Assembly: GCF_900461525.1 (NCBI RefSeq)
Contig: NZ_UGOD01000001.1
Span: 2,759,001-2,823,000 of the forward strand
Direction: 5' to 3'
DNA: 64,000 nt
Origin: Legionella busanensis
GTDB taxonomy: Bacteria; Pseudomonadota; Gammaproteobacteria; Legionellales; Legionellaceae
Positions 47,497 through 56,850 of the stretch are shown in pieces; the first letter of the stretch is position 1, and each line of letters opens with the position of its first letter. The position numbers were made by a program, and so were the translations under genes. A model generated the notes under the pieces. It made no database searches. It saw only the letters and a list, made by a program, of their open reading frames with translations, and was not told the DNA's origin.

Positions 47497-49485
47497 TTAT
47501 AATTTGGATTTATTTTTAGCTAACCATGTTTTAATTTCAACAAGAGTGCGTTTAACAATTAAAGTAAACTGCTCAAGTACGTCTGTTAATTCATTCATTG
47601 TTAAACCATTTAATTTTTGTTCAAAAACATGACAAGCGTATTGCATTTGAGCAGCACCGCAACATAAAGCGCCTCCTTTCATTTTATGAATAACTCTACC
47701 CATTAAGACAATATTCTCTTCATGCCAAGCCTGTTCTAATTCTTTTAAGTGGGTAGGTGTTTCATTAAACAGCATTTGCAATAACTCAGTTAGTGAACTA
47801 ACTGAGCCAATAGTATTAATACCTTGTTCTACATCTATTAAAGGATATTTAGTTACTTCAAAAAATAAATTAGCTAGACTAGTCGGCTTAGCTATATTAT
47901 CTGTAGTCGAAACCTTATCTTTTACAAAGATAGTTAATAATTCATTGAGTGCAGCTAATCTAAATGGCTTAGTAATGACTTTATTCATGCCTGCTTTTAA
48001 TAGCATTGCCTCAGTATTTGCTGGTGAGTAAGCTGTTAATCCTATAATAGGTGTTGCTATTATATTTTCTTCTTGCTCAATACGCCTAAAAATTTTTGTT
48101 AATTCATTACCATAAATATCAGGTAAACCAATATCTAGCAAAATTAAATCAAATTTATATTCTCTAAAAAGTTCAATTGCCCTTGCACCATTTTGCGCAG
48201 ATTGAAATTGGCAATTGGCTTGCTTCAAAATTGTTTCTGCTGTCTTTAACGCAATAGCATTATCTTCAACAATTAAAATACAAGGCTTGTCTCCATTCTT
48301 AAGCCATACAGAAGTATTGACTACAGTTGTAGTGTATTGAGCTTCATCATTTGTTGTTAAGTCATGTTTATTTGCTACAACATACACAGGAATAGTCACA
48401 GAAAAAGTAGTGCCTTGGCCAACATGACTTTCTACAGCAATGTGTCCTTTAAGAAGTTTGGTATATTTTTTTACAATATGTAAGCCTACGCCGTATCCAG
48501 AGTAAATACCTTGGGCAGATGGATTGGCTCTATAAAAGCGGGTAAAAATTTTCTGTTTATCTTCTGGCTTAATACCTATACCTGTATCCTTAATTAAAAA
48601 TTCCAAGTTAGTTTTGTTACCACATTTTTTTTCCAAACGCACAATAATTTCAATGCATCCTTTATTGGTAAACTTCACGGCATTACCAAGTAGATTTAAT
48701 AAAATTCGGTGTAACTTCACTTGATCAGTTTGAATAAACTTAGGAACTTCTTTATCAATATTTACTTTTAAATCTAAGTTTTTGATTTTTATAGCTGGCA
48801 GCTCTAAATCACATATATATTGAATCAATTCATAAATATTAAATTTTGAAAGCTTGGAGTCCGCTTCAATTGCACTGCCTGTAGCTACAATTTCAAGGAC
48901 ACTATTGAGTAATATTAACAATTGCTCAGAGCTAATATTAAGCATATGAGCATGCTCTCTTTCCTCGTGAGTATGTGCTTCTTGTTCAAGTAGAGAAGAC
49001 ATACCAATAATACCACTTAACGGTGTACGAATATCGTGGCTCATATTGCGGATAAACTCATCTTTAGCGCGATTAGCAGCTTCTGAATTTTTCTTCGCTT
49101 TCTTTAATTGTTCTTCTTGTTTTTTACGCTGAGTAATATCTGTATAAATACCTAAAATACCTACAATTACCTTTTTATCGTCATAAAAAGGTACTTTACT
49201 TACTAATACAGTCCTTTTTGCGCCATTCGGTTGGATAAATGTTTCTTCATAATCTAACTTAGCCTGACCCGACTCAATAACCATTTTATCATCACGACGA
49301 TATTTGACAGCAGCTTCAGCAGGTAAAAGATCAAAATCTGTCTTACCTATTATATCTTGCGGTTCAGAAAAACCTAATTTTTTAGCAAAAATTCTATTAC
49401 AACCTTGAAAGACTAAATTGCAATCTTTCCAAAAAATTGCATGGGGTAAATGATTAATAAGATTTAATAATATGTATTTATCCAT
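47497..49485 (-). CDS. Hybrid histidine kinase (PAS-HisKA-HATPase-REC-HPt)
   Basis: This 662-residue, apparently cytoplasmic sensor kinase has an ArcB-like phosphorelay. PAS domain: residues 1-125. HisKA domain: His near residue 148 in [10 protein letters not shown]. HATPase: [18 protein letters not shown] and [11 protein letters not shown]. Receiver: Asp near residue 450 in [10 protein letters not shown], with conserved TKPF. HPt domain: His near residue 599 in [10 protein letters not shown]. No membrane helix is present, unlike ArcB. It begins 18 bp after the FAD oxidoreductase gene, so they are probably one operon and the kinase may sense a redox or metabolite signal linked to that enzyme. 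The cognate regulator is not in the window. Confidence 0.93.
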   Translation of the reverse strand: MDKYILLNLINHLPHAIFWKDCNLVFQGCNRIFAKKLGFSEPQDIIGKTDFDLLPAEAAVKYRRDDKMVIESGQAKLDYEETFIQPNGAKRTVLVSKVPFYDDKKVIVGILGIYTDITQRKKQEEQLKKAKKNSEAANRAKDEFIRNMSHDIRTPLSGIIGMSSLLEQEAHTHEEREHAHMLNISSEQLLILLNSVLEIVATGSAIEADSKLSKFNIYELIQYICDLELPAIKIKNLDLKVNIDKEVPKFIQTDQVKLHRILLNLLGNAVKFTNKGCIEIIVRLEKKCGNKTNLEFLIKDTGIGIKPEDKQKIFTRFYRANPSAQGIYSGYGVGLHIVKKYTKLLKGHIAVESHVGQGTTFSVTIPVYVVANKHDLTTNDEAQYTTTVVNTSVWLKNGDKPCILIVEDNAIALKTAETILKQANCQFQSAQNGARAIELFREYKFDLILLDIGLPDIYGNELTKIFRRIEQEENIIATPIIGLTAYSPANTEAMLLKAGMNKVITKPFRLAALNELLTIFVKDKVSTTDNIAKPTSLANLFFEVTKYPLIDVEQGINTIGSVSSLTELLQMLFNETPTHLKELEQAWHEENIVLMGRVIHKMKGGALCCGAAQMQYACHVFEQKLNGLTMNELTDVLEQFTLIVKRTLVEIKTWLAKNKSKL

Positions 49486-49503
49486 TTATTTAATCAATTT
49501 TCC

Positions 49504-51420
49504 TTAAAAGAACAGATTTAACCCATCTGGATTAGGTTTTGAAGTCTCAGCTGGTTTTTTAGTTACCATATTAGGCTCTACTAAAACTGAATTAGTTCTA
49601 CCTGTTCCTGCAGTCGCCTCAGCGTCAGTATTTGCTGGAGAAAAAAATCCATCTCTTCGAGGACTTGTAAGGATCGCCTGTTTGTTATCTTTAAATTTTA
49701 GAATTTCTTTAGTTAATTTTTCTGCTTTAGATTCTAACAAAGTCCCATATATATCTTTACCTACAGCATAATCTATAGATTCTATTACTTCACGAATTCG
49801 CTGCTTAAAATCGATATATAGTAAGTGATTTATTTCTGCCATATCATTTTCATCCCAAGCCCTTGGTAATAATAGTAACTTATCTTTAATTAATTTTGCT
49901 AACTGGTTATATTTTTCCTGTAAATACATATGTTCAACTATTATTTCAATTGCTTTTCTAGCGCCTGCTACTGCATTAGTCATTTTTGAAGCTAAAAATG
50001 TAACGACTCCTAGATCAGTCTCTGTTACACCAATTGACCTGCGCTGATGCATAATACCATTTAGGGAGTGGATATCTTTTTTAGTATATTCTTTTTGTAA
50101 ACCTGTAATATTTACAATACCTACATGGATCTTAATTTTTTTTTCACTATCAATTTCTACTTCTGCAGCCTGATCTTCTAATTCTTTGCGGACAAGTTCT
50201 AAGAGAGGTAATTTAAATTCATCTGTAAAACACTCAGCGCAATCTTTGATAATTGCTATAGCTAACTGTTTAGCGTCCTCGTTTAATGAGGTTTTTCTTA
50301 GATTTTCAATTCTTTTTTCTAAATCAACTGGCATTTCTATTCCAGTCGGATAAGAGTCAATATTTGTATAGTACTCACTAGTAAGGATCGCTCGGCCATT
50401 TCCCCCTAAATTAGTGAAAGAAAAAAAAGGACCTGTAGAAAAGAGACTAGTATTTATATGACTTAATTTTTCGGGTAATTTAACTTCAATACTCACTTTT
50501 ACCCGATTGACACCTTGACTATCTTTGTGAGGTGGCTTAGAAGCAGAAGATTCTAGACCTTTATTAAGGAAAGCTGCATTTTCCCAAGCACAATTTATAA
50601 TTTGACTAGCTTCAAGCCTGATAGGCTCTCCACCCTTACCTCCATCCTGTTTTCTACTTTCTGCGCATATATAATAACCTAGGTGATCAGAAGTTGAACC
50701 CATGCTAGTTACGTAGGTATTAGGTATAAAAGTAATGTTTTTATTATTATTAATCTCACTTTGCAGGTGCTTTTGTAATTTTGGAATATCAACTTGAGGT
50801 TCAGTTGTTTGAAAAGCCTTTAATACCGAGGTAGTGCCTACAATTTTACCTTCTTCATCACGATAGGGAATAGAGGTAGAAATAAAACTGTATTTTTCTC
50901 GGTCAAGTTCTCTAATAAAGTCTTCCGGTTCACCAAATACTTTATTCGCTGGATCTTCTTTTATCTTTTCTTTATAAAATTCGATTAAAGCCTCAATAAC
51001 ATCTTCTGCGGCTTTTAGAGGAACTTGTGATTTATCAAGAAGATAATGGCGCCCTAAACATGGATTATCTTTAAAACCCGGGCGCGACGCCATAAAATCT
51101 GGAAATTCCTTAGCAAACTCAATAGCATTTTCTAGACATTTTAGTGCTGTTTCTTTATCAGCAAGATAATGCATTCCTGTATGTAACTTATTACATTCAT
51201 TCTGGCTTGAGCATGTTGACGGTAAAACCTCTGAACCTGCTTCTACTAAAGCAATTCTAGGCTTTCTACCATTAATGGTAAGGTTATTAAGTTTCAATGC
51301 TGCATTAATTCCGGCCATCCCTGCGCCAATAACAACGAAATCATATTTGCCTTCATTATTACTGACTTCCAATTCGTCATTCTTATTAATGACGGTATCT
51401 ATGTCACCTTTGTCCTTCAT
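49504..51420 (-). CDS. FAD-dependent oxidoreductase (DAO-like), large
   Basis: This flavoprotein of about 638 residues has a dinucleotide-binding motif VIGAGMAGINAAL near residue 30, an acidic strand end IALVEAG, and a LHTGMHYLAD segment like that of glycine/glycerol-3-phosphate oxidases. The C-terminal 150 residues are helical with a polar tail ending DGLNLFF. The substrate is unknown. A TTG upstream (51444) would extend it by eight residues, but AGG precedes this ATG at a good distance. It is the first gene of a two-gene operon with the hybrid kinase. The length and polar tail leave open an effector role. Confidence 0.78.
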   Translation of the reverse strand: MKDKGDIDTVINKNDELEVSNNEGKYDFVVIGAGMAGINAALKLNNLTINGRKPRIALVEAGSEVLPSTCSSQNECNKLHTGMHYLADKETALKCLENAIEFAKEFPDFMASRPGFKDNPCLGRHYLLDKSQVPLKAAEDVIEALIEFYKEKIKEDPANKVFGEPEDFIRELDREKYSFISTSIPYRDEEGKIVGTTSVLKAFQTTEPQVDIPKLQKHLQSEINNNKNITFIPNTYVTSMGSTSDHLGYYICAESRKQDGGKGGEPIRLEASQIINCAWENAAFLNKGLESSASKPPHKDSQGVNRVKVSIEVKLPEKLSHINTSLFSTGPFFSFTNLGGNGRAILTSEYYTNIDSYPTGIEMPVDLEKRIENLRKTSLNEDAKQLAIAIIKDCAECFTDEFKLPLLELVRKELEDQAAEVEIDSEKKIKIHVGIVNITGLQKEYTKKDIHSLNGIMHQRRSIGVTETDLGVVTFLASKMTNAVAGARKAIEIIVEHMYLQEKYNQLAKLIKDKLLLLPRAWDENDMAEINHLLYIDFKQRIREVIESIDYAVGKDIYGTLLESKAEKLTKEILKFKDNKQAILTSPRRDGFFSPANTDAEATAGTGRTNSVLVEPNMVTKKPAETSKPNPDGLNLFF

Positions 51421-51714
51421 AATAAGCCTAAATATTGTTGTCAATGTATAAAATTATAGCATTTTAATAAATTTTAAAACAGAGATTTTTGGCTTTTTAG
51501 AGGTAAAAAAATTAATGGCTAGCATTTTAGGCTTCATAAAGCACTAAAATTTCTTTAGTATTAGTCAATTTTAATGAAAAAAAATGTTTGATATACAACA
51601 ATTACAACAAAGACTAACATTGTTGAAGGATGTGTCTTAAACTTAGCAATTTTCTAATTTTATTAATATATAAATAAGTTTTTTAAAGCCTATTTCTAGG
51701 CTCTAAAAATTAAA

Positions 51715-52647
51715 CTATACGACCATACTGTACTCAACCAATTCAGACTCTGTTTTCTGCATATCAGTCGTTGATTTAAATAGAAAAAAATTATCCTTAT
51801 CAATTTCCACTTCCTCTGCCTTGCTAACTAAATATGACTGAGCCTTTATAATTAAACTATCTAAATTAGATATTTTAATTTTGATTTTTTCTTGTTTTTC
51901 TTTTTCCATTTCAAGATTATTTGGAAAGAAACTTAAAATATTCTTTTGCTTTTTTGGCCGATTTTCCGATAATTTAGTAGATAACTTATCTTTGACTTCC
52001 CTTAAATTCTGCTGAATTTTCTCAAGCAATACTGATTTATCTAATAAGAAATAAGAATAATCAAATAAAGGTAAACTATCTAAGAATTCATTATTCCTTA
52101 TCTCAGCACACTGATGACACGCAAGTTTAAATTTTTCAATTATAAGGGTATTTTCTCCACGTGATTCTTCTTTTAATGCTTCTAAATTGACAAGTAAGGC
52201 TTGATGCATGCGTTTAGCATCCAATAAAAAATGATTTAAAAACTTTTTATTTACTTCATATGCTGTTTCTTTCTTTACTGAGCCTGTGGTTTCGTACTTA
52301 AAACAAGTTTGTCGGATAGAAGCTAATACACGATGATCATCTAGAGGTTTATTTTTATTTAATGCGCCAATTGACCAAAGTAATAAAAATGAATAAGCAT
52401 CAACTCCTGATAAATACTCATATTTAATTTTAGCTTGATGTTCACGGGGATTTTCTAAGAAAAGTAATAGTTTATTTAAAATATCTTGTCGCCCTTCCAA
52501 TTGGGATTGGTCGAAAACATAAATGTGACGCATACATGTTGAAAGTGCTATAGGGTTTACCTCACGTATAAAATCATATAAAGGCCTTTTCTCTCCTTTT
52601 TCTTTTTGAAAGTTATATATATGTAATACTAATTTATTAAGATACAT
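51715..52647 (-). CDS. Hypothetical charged helical protein
   Basis: This protein of about 310 residues is rich in Lys, Glu and Leu, with likely coiled coils at about residues 210-280 (KIQQNLREVKDKLSTKL and EMEKEKQEKIKIKIS). There are no membrane segments or signal peptide, and no family is recognised. A TTG at 52668 extends the frame, but GGGGG lies before the internal ATG, so I start there. It sits between the oxidoreductase operon and cpdA on the same strand, with gaps of about 200-300 bp on each side. A secreted effector is possible but not shown. Confidence 0.6.
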   Translation of the reverse strand: MYLNKLVLHIYNFQKEKGEKRPLYDFIREVNPIALSTCMRHIYVFDQSQLEGRQDILNKLLLFLENPREHQAKIKYEYLSGVDAYSFLLLWSIGALNKNKPLDDHRVLASIRQTCFKYETTGSVKKETAYEVNKKFLNHFLLDAKRMHQALLVNLEALKEESRGENTLIIEKFKLACHQCAEIRNNEFLDSLPLFDYSYFLLDKSVLLEKIQQNLREVKDKLSTKLSENRPKKQKNILSFFPNNLEMEKEKQEKIKIKISNLDSLIIKAQSYLVSKAEEVEIDKDNFFLFKSTTDMQKTESELVEYSMVV

Positions 52648-52661
52648 AGAGACATACCCCC

Positions 52662-52680
52662 GAATCAATTAACTTGATTC
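52662..52680. promoter_or_regulatory. Perfect short palindrome just upstream of a start codon
   Basis: GAATCAA and TTGATTC flank a 5-base centre, 15-33 bp before the ATG of the charged helical protein gene. The position fits an operator or a translation-control hairpin next to the GGGGG ribosome binding site. Confidence 0.35.
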
Positions 52681-52843
52681 AAACTACCAAAAAATAAATC
52701 ACCGATAATGCTCTTCTATAGATACTATTTAATAGGAATAGAAAATTATTTACCTCTTAAAATTTAAGCTGAAAGATAAAAATAAAACAAAAGTGATTAA
52801 ATTATCAAGGAAAATTTTTTATAAATAGCAATTAATTAATTTT

Positions 52844-53623
52844 TTAGTTTGCAGCCCATAAAACTGGGACAGATTGATAAGTTTTGTCTTTAAAAATATG
52901 GCATTTATAGCCTATTAAATTTTCAATTTTTAAATCAATAGCGCCTTTTTTTATCTGAAAACAAGTAGCTGGTGCACATTCAATAGTAATATTCTGATAC
53001 TCAAAACTATAATGACCATGTACATGACCACATATAATTAGTTGCACTGGCGAGTTAATAAGCTTTTGCCAAAACTGACTTTGATTTTTCAAGCCATACT
53101 GATCCATTAAAGGGGTATTTATATATGCTGGATGGTGATGCATAATAAGTGCAATCTTTTTTGGTTCCTCTAATTTTTTTATTTCCTCTGTAATAATGAA
53201 AAGCTCTTCTTCATTTAAATAGCCAACGCCTTGACTAGGAATAGCAGTGTTTAAAAAAATAAAATGCCAGTATTTGCAATTAAGTACCCGTTTATACTGA
53301 AGAATGGAGGAGCTAGCAAAAACACTTTGCATTAAAAGTAAATTGTCATGATTGCCCGGAATCCAATAGACAGGGATTTTAAACTCTTTAAATGCCATTA
53401 AGATATGCTGATAAGATTCTCGTGTCTCATCTTGAGATAAGTCGCCTGTTAAAATGATAGCATCGGTATCATGAAGTTCATGCTGCTTAATATGAGTTAT
53501 TACCTGCTTAAATCGATTATTACTGTCAATACCAAATATTCTCTTATCGTTTGAGGCAAATAAATGCAAGTCAGTAATTTGTAATAGCTTTAAGTTAGTT
53601 TTAGTTAGAAAACGGTTATTCAT
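52844..53623 (-). CDS. cpdA: 3',5'-cyclic AMP phosphodiesterase CpdA
   Basis: This 259-residue class III cyclic nucleotide phosphodiesterase of the calcineurin-like family hydrolyses cAMP. All metal-binding blocks are present: ITDLHL (about residue 16), LTGDLSQDE (about 60), GNHDN (about 93), MHHHPA and GHVHGH. The length is typical. The protein is cytoplasmic, and the start ATG is the first Met. Legionella uses cAMP in host interaction and in its own signalling; here the gene simply indicates cAMP turnover. Confidence 0.92.
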   Translation of the reverse strand: MNNRFLTKTNLKLLQITDLHLFASNDKRIFGIDSNNRFKQVITHIKQHELHDTDAIILTGDLSQDETRESYQHILMAFKEFKIPVYWIPGNHDNLLLMQSVFASSSILQYKRVLNCKYWHFIFLNTAIPSQGVGYLNEEELFIITEEIKKLEEPKKIALIMHHHPAYINTPLMDQYGLKNQSQFWQKLINSPVQLIICGHVHGHYSFEYQNITIECAPATCFQIKKGAIDLKIENLIGYKCHIFKDKTYQSVPVLWAAN

Positions 53624-53833
53624 AAGGTAATTAAGATAAAAACTTTAAACAATCTTATTATAGAATTTTTTATTCTGTTTAACCCGTAGTTATAGTTATA
53701 TTCATTTATTTATCACAACTAAACAATAAGAATTATTTTTTTATAAAGTGTTCTAAATAAAAAAATTATAAAAGTACCCAAAATGCACTAAGTACGTTAA
53801 AATTTTTACCCTTTTAATCAAAAAATAGATTTT

Positions 53834-55630
53834 ATGCACTATTATTTTAACACTCCCGATCAAATTGCTGGTGATGAAGCTTACAATGAACTTAACTTTA
53901 CCAAAGCGTTAACTCACTATAATCGAGCTCTGCAAACATTAAATCATTTGGCATCTCAACGAAAATTTAAAAGAAATAATGATTATCGTTATGCCCTTAC
54001 TTATGTTATCTGTGAAATCGTTCAGACAAAATGTGATGCTATTAAGGAGATTATAGAAAATCAGGAAATTTTTAATTTTGACTCTTTAAGAAAATTATGG
54101 ACAGAAATTCCGGGATTAATTAATGAATTAGAAAGCGTTTTTAATGAGATGGGTGATAAAGGTAAAGACGCTATTAAAGAAAGAATAGAAGTTAATTATA
54201 AATTATTAGCTGAAGTTTGTGACTTAATTAGTGAAGAGTTAAGTGATGGACTAGAGGATGAGTCATTACAGGAAAGTGACATATTGTCCGCGCTAAGCTG
54301 GCTTACTAGATCAATTGATTATTTCAAGCGAGCCAATTTACCTATTCAAATGGAGCTGCATCTTGGTTATTTAAATTTATTAGAAAAAGCATACAAATGC
54401 AACTCTGATAAAAATCATCTTCTCCAGATAACGCAATATATCATCAATAATAAATTACTTGACTTACCACTTACATCAACACAAGCACTAGAAATGTTAA
54501 GTTATCAACTTCTGGTGGCTATTAAAAGTAATGACTCTAGTAGTGCCAAATACTTGATTAAAAAATTTGGAGAATTAAGTTCAGCTCCTGATATAGATAG
54601 AGATAATTATATTCTTGACGACATTCAAAGCTTGATTGATAAATTCACGGATAAGCAAGAAGATGACTCTGTTAAGAAGCGTAAATTTAGTAAAGCTGAT
54701 AAAATTTCTGCTACAGATAAAGATCATTATATTCTTGAAGACACTGAAAGCTTAAGCGAGAAATTAAATGCTCAAGAAAAAAATGACTCTGTTAAGAAAC
54801 GTAGACTTAGGAAAGCTGATAAGACTTCATTAATTGCTGAAGATGGCGGAGAGGCTGAGGTAATAAAAAATTCTTCCAAACAAGCAAAAAATGTTATTTT
54901 GGAAGATACAGGTATCGAAGAAATGAATGTTGTTAATCAAACGACTGAAAATATACCTACGCCCATGAATGCGCAGCCTTCATATCCAAAAGACTTACCG
55001 AGTGTTTCTCAAACAATTGATAGAACTTTTTTTGGCAAAAATACTAAAACTGCGAAAAAAGTTTCATTTAAAGAAAATGATTATTCCTACGTCAGTCCAT
55101 TTATAAAAACTTTTGAGAAATTAAGTGAACAATTTGCTAATCCTGAGTTTTTAGCTAATATTCTTTGTCTTAATGCAGATTTTTATAATAAAACAGCGCT
55201 GCCAATTAAAAATACCCGTCTATTGTCACGTGAACTTTATGAAAGCGCTTTACTTATAGTTCCTAATCATCCCGTAGCAAGCGTTAGGAAAAATATAAAT
55301 CATGCAACAATACGGGATAATAACCACTATGGAAGTCAATCATCTTTTACTACGGATAAAAATCCAAAAGCTATTTTTATAGAGGCAATCGAAGCTTTGA
55401 CTATGCAATTAGAAGCCTTCACAGCTGACAATATCGAAAAAATCAATGGTATTTTAAATAGCAATGTATCATTTGTTACCAATAATATTGTTAGTAAAAA
55501 TATAGCAGGACGTCAATCTGCTGAAATTGCTAAACAGATTCAAGGTCGCTACCATTACCTCTCAACTCATGAGCGTAATAATGAACAGCAAGTTCCGAGC
55601 GAGCAGCAAGAGTCGCTTACTTTTAGATAA
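53834..55630 (+). CDS. TPR-like protein with internal 40-residue tandem duplication, candidate effector
   Basis: This 598-residue soluble protein starts with a TPR-like helical pair (AYNELNFTKALTHYNRAL, about residues 15-35) and a helical N-terminal half. Residues 255-294 and 295-334 are tandem copies sharing YIL(D/E)D, SL and DSVKKR(K/R)...KADK. A charged, disordered linker and a second helical region (about 410-580) follow, and the tail is rich in Glu and Gln (NNEQQVPSEQQESLTFR). No catalytic family is recognised. A Glu-rich C-terminus and host-like repeats fit Dot/Icm substrates; this is inference. It ends at a good hairpin terminator. Confidence 0.7.
   Translation: MHYYFNTPDQIAGDEAYNELNFTKALTHYNRALQTLNHLASQRKFKRNNDYRYALTYVICEIVQTKCDAIKEIIENQEIFNFDSLRKLWTEIPGLINELESVFNEMGDKGKDAIKERIEVNYKLLAEVCDLISEELSDGLEDESLQESDILSALSWLTRSIDYFKRANLPIQMELHLGYLNLLEKAYKCNSDKNHLLQITQYIINNKLLDLPLTSTQALEMLSYQLLVAIKSNDSSSAKYLIKKFGELSSAPDIDRDNYILDDIQSLIDKFTDKQEDDSVKKRKFSKADKISATDKDHYILEDTESLSEKLNAQEKNDSVKKRRLRKADKTSLIAEDGGEAEVIKNSSKQAKNVILEDTGIEEMNVVNQTTENIPTPMNAQPSYPKDLPSVSQTIDRTFFGKNTKTAKKVSFKENDYSYVSPFIKTFEKLSEQFANPEFLANILCLNADFYNKTALPIKNTRLLSRELYESALLIVPNHPVASVRKNINHATIRDNNHYGSQSSFTTDKNPKAIFIEAIEALTMQLEAFTADNIEKINGILNSNVSFVTNNIVSKNIAGRQSAEIAKQIQGRYHYLSTHERNNEQQVPSEQQESLTFR
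54596..54835 (+). repeat. In-frame 120-bp tandem duplication
   Basis: Two adjacent 120-bp units (54596-54715 and 54716-54835) code for 40 residues each. They share the blocks TATATTCTTGA, GACTCTGTTAAGAA and AAAGCTGATAA. The second copy has diverged, so the duplication is not recent. Confidence 0.85.
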
Positions 55631-55645
55631 TTTTTACAATGATGA

Positions 55646-55676
55646 TTAGTGCTGCCAGTCATTAAAGGCAGCCTAA
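55646..55676 (+). terminator. Intrinsic terminator
   Basis: TTAGTGCTGCC and GGCAGCCTAA form a stem with one mismatch around a 10-base loop, followed by TCTGTTTTG. It lies 16 bp after the stop of the TPR-like gene. Confidence 0.7.
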
Positions 55677-55869
55677 TCTGTTTTGAAAATTATAATCATA
55701 TAAGTATTATTCAACCCTGCTCTTTCTAGATTATGCAAAAAGTATATATGCATGATTTTCAGAAACTAATTAATAGTTACATCTAAAAGCACTAGGCGCT
55801 CTTGTAACGCTTTTCTCTATCTGATATTTATCTGACTATTTATTGATGATTAATTAACTGAGTGACCAG

Positions 55870-56850
55870 GTGACTTTCAAACAAAATTGGGAAAAAACAG
55901 ATCCTACATTGTATCCATCAGTAGAATTGATAAATAAAATGATCAATAAAGCTTTCTCTACCAAAAAAATATATTCATGCAAATTAATTTCTGGAGGATG
56001 CGCTAATTTAAACTATAAAGTTTACTTTGTTTTAGAGAGCACACCTTATATTTTACGCTTGTATCTACGCGATTCAGAGGCGGTTTATCGAGAACAGCAG
56101 CTAAGTTTGCTACTTAAACCAAAACTACCTATTCCCGAGGTTTATTTTATTGGCCATTATCAAGGTTTTCAGTTCGCTCTTATAGAATGTCTTTCAGGTA
56201 TTACTCTGCGCGATTTGCTATTAAGTAAGCAAAACTTTGATATGGCGTATCTCATGTATAAGCTTGGTACTTTAGCAGCTCAAATTCATGCATACTTATT
56301 TCCAAGCGCAGGCTTTTTTAACCGGCGATTGCAAATAATACAATCTCCTAAATCGAGCTATAGTGAATATGGCAAAGAATGTCTAGAAAACGAGTGGGTA
56401 ATTGCAACTTTAGACTTAAAGATTAGAAGTAAAATAGCTTTTTACTTAAATTATCTAGACAAATTTTTCCCTTCCACTGATGAAAAATGTTTAGTTCATG
56501 GTGATTTTGATCCCGCTAATATTTTAGTAACTGAGGAAAATAAGCAATGGAAAATTTCCGCAATATTGGATTGGGAGTTTGCTTTTTCAGGATCACCGCT
56601 CTTTGATGTAGCTAATATGCTTCGTTATGCGCATTATATGCCCGCCTCTTTTAAAAACTCCTTTTTAAAAGGTTTATCATTAAGCTATACTTTACCAGCG
56701 CATTGGCAAACAACTGTTAATCTATTAAATTTACTATCATTGTTAGACTGTCTAACTAGAAGCTCTGCTAATCACCCTAATCAACAAGCCGATATTTATC
56801 AGCTAATAACTTATATTATTAATCAATTTGATAAAGAGTATGCTTTATGA
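55870..56850 (+). CDS. APH/choline-kinase-fold phosphotransferase
   Basis: This 326-residue kinase has an intact catalytic loop LVHGDFDPANILV and metal-binding ILDWEFAF. A SGGCANLNYKV glycine-rich strand and YILRLY carry the ATP-site elements. The start is GTG, as no ATG lies in a suitable place; the ribosome binding site is weak. Its stop overlaps the start of a MATE exporter by 4 bp (ATGA), so the two are co-translated. A kinase that modifies a small toxic compound next to a pump that expels it is a plausible resistance pair, but the compound is unknown. Confidence 0.85.
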   Translation: MTFKQNWEKTDPTLYPSVELINKMINKAFSTKKIYSCKLISGGCANLNYKVYFVLESTPYILRLYLRDSEAVYREQQLSLLLKPKLPIPEVYFIGHYQGFQFALIECLSGITLRDLLLSKQNFDMAYLMYKLGTLAAQIHAYLFPSAGFFNRRLQIIQSPKSSYSEYGKECLENEWVIATLDLKIRSKIAFYLNYLDKFFPSTDEKCLVHGDFDPANILVTEENKQWKISAILDWEFAFSGSPLFDVANMLRYAHYMPASFKNSFLKGLSLSYTLPAHWQTTVNLLNLLSLLDCLTRSSANHPNQQADIYQLITYIINQFDKEYAL

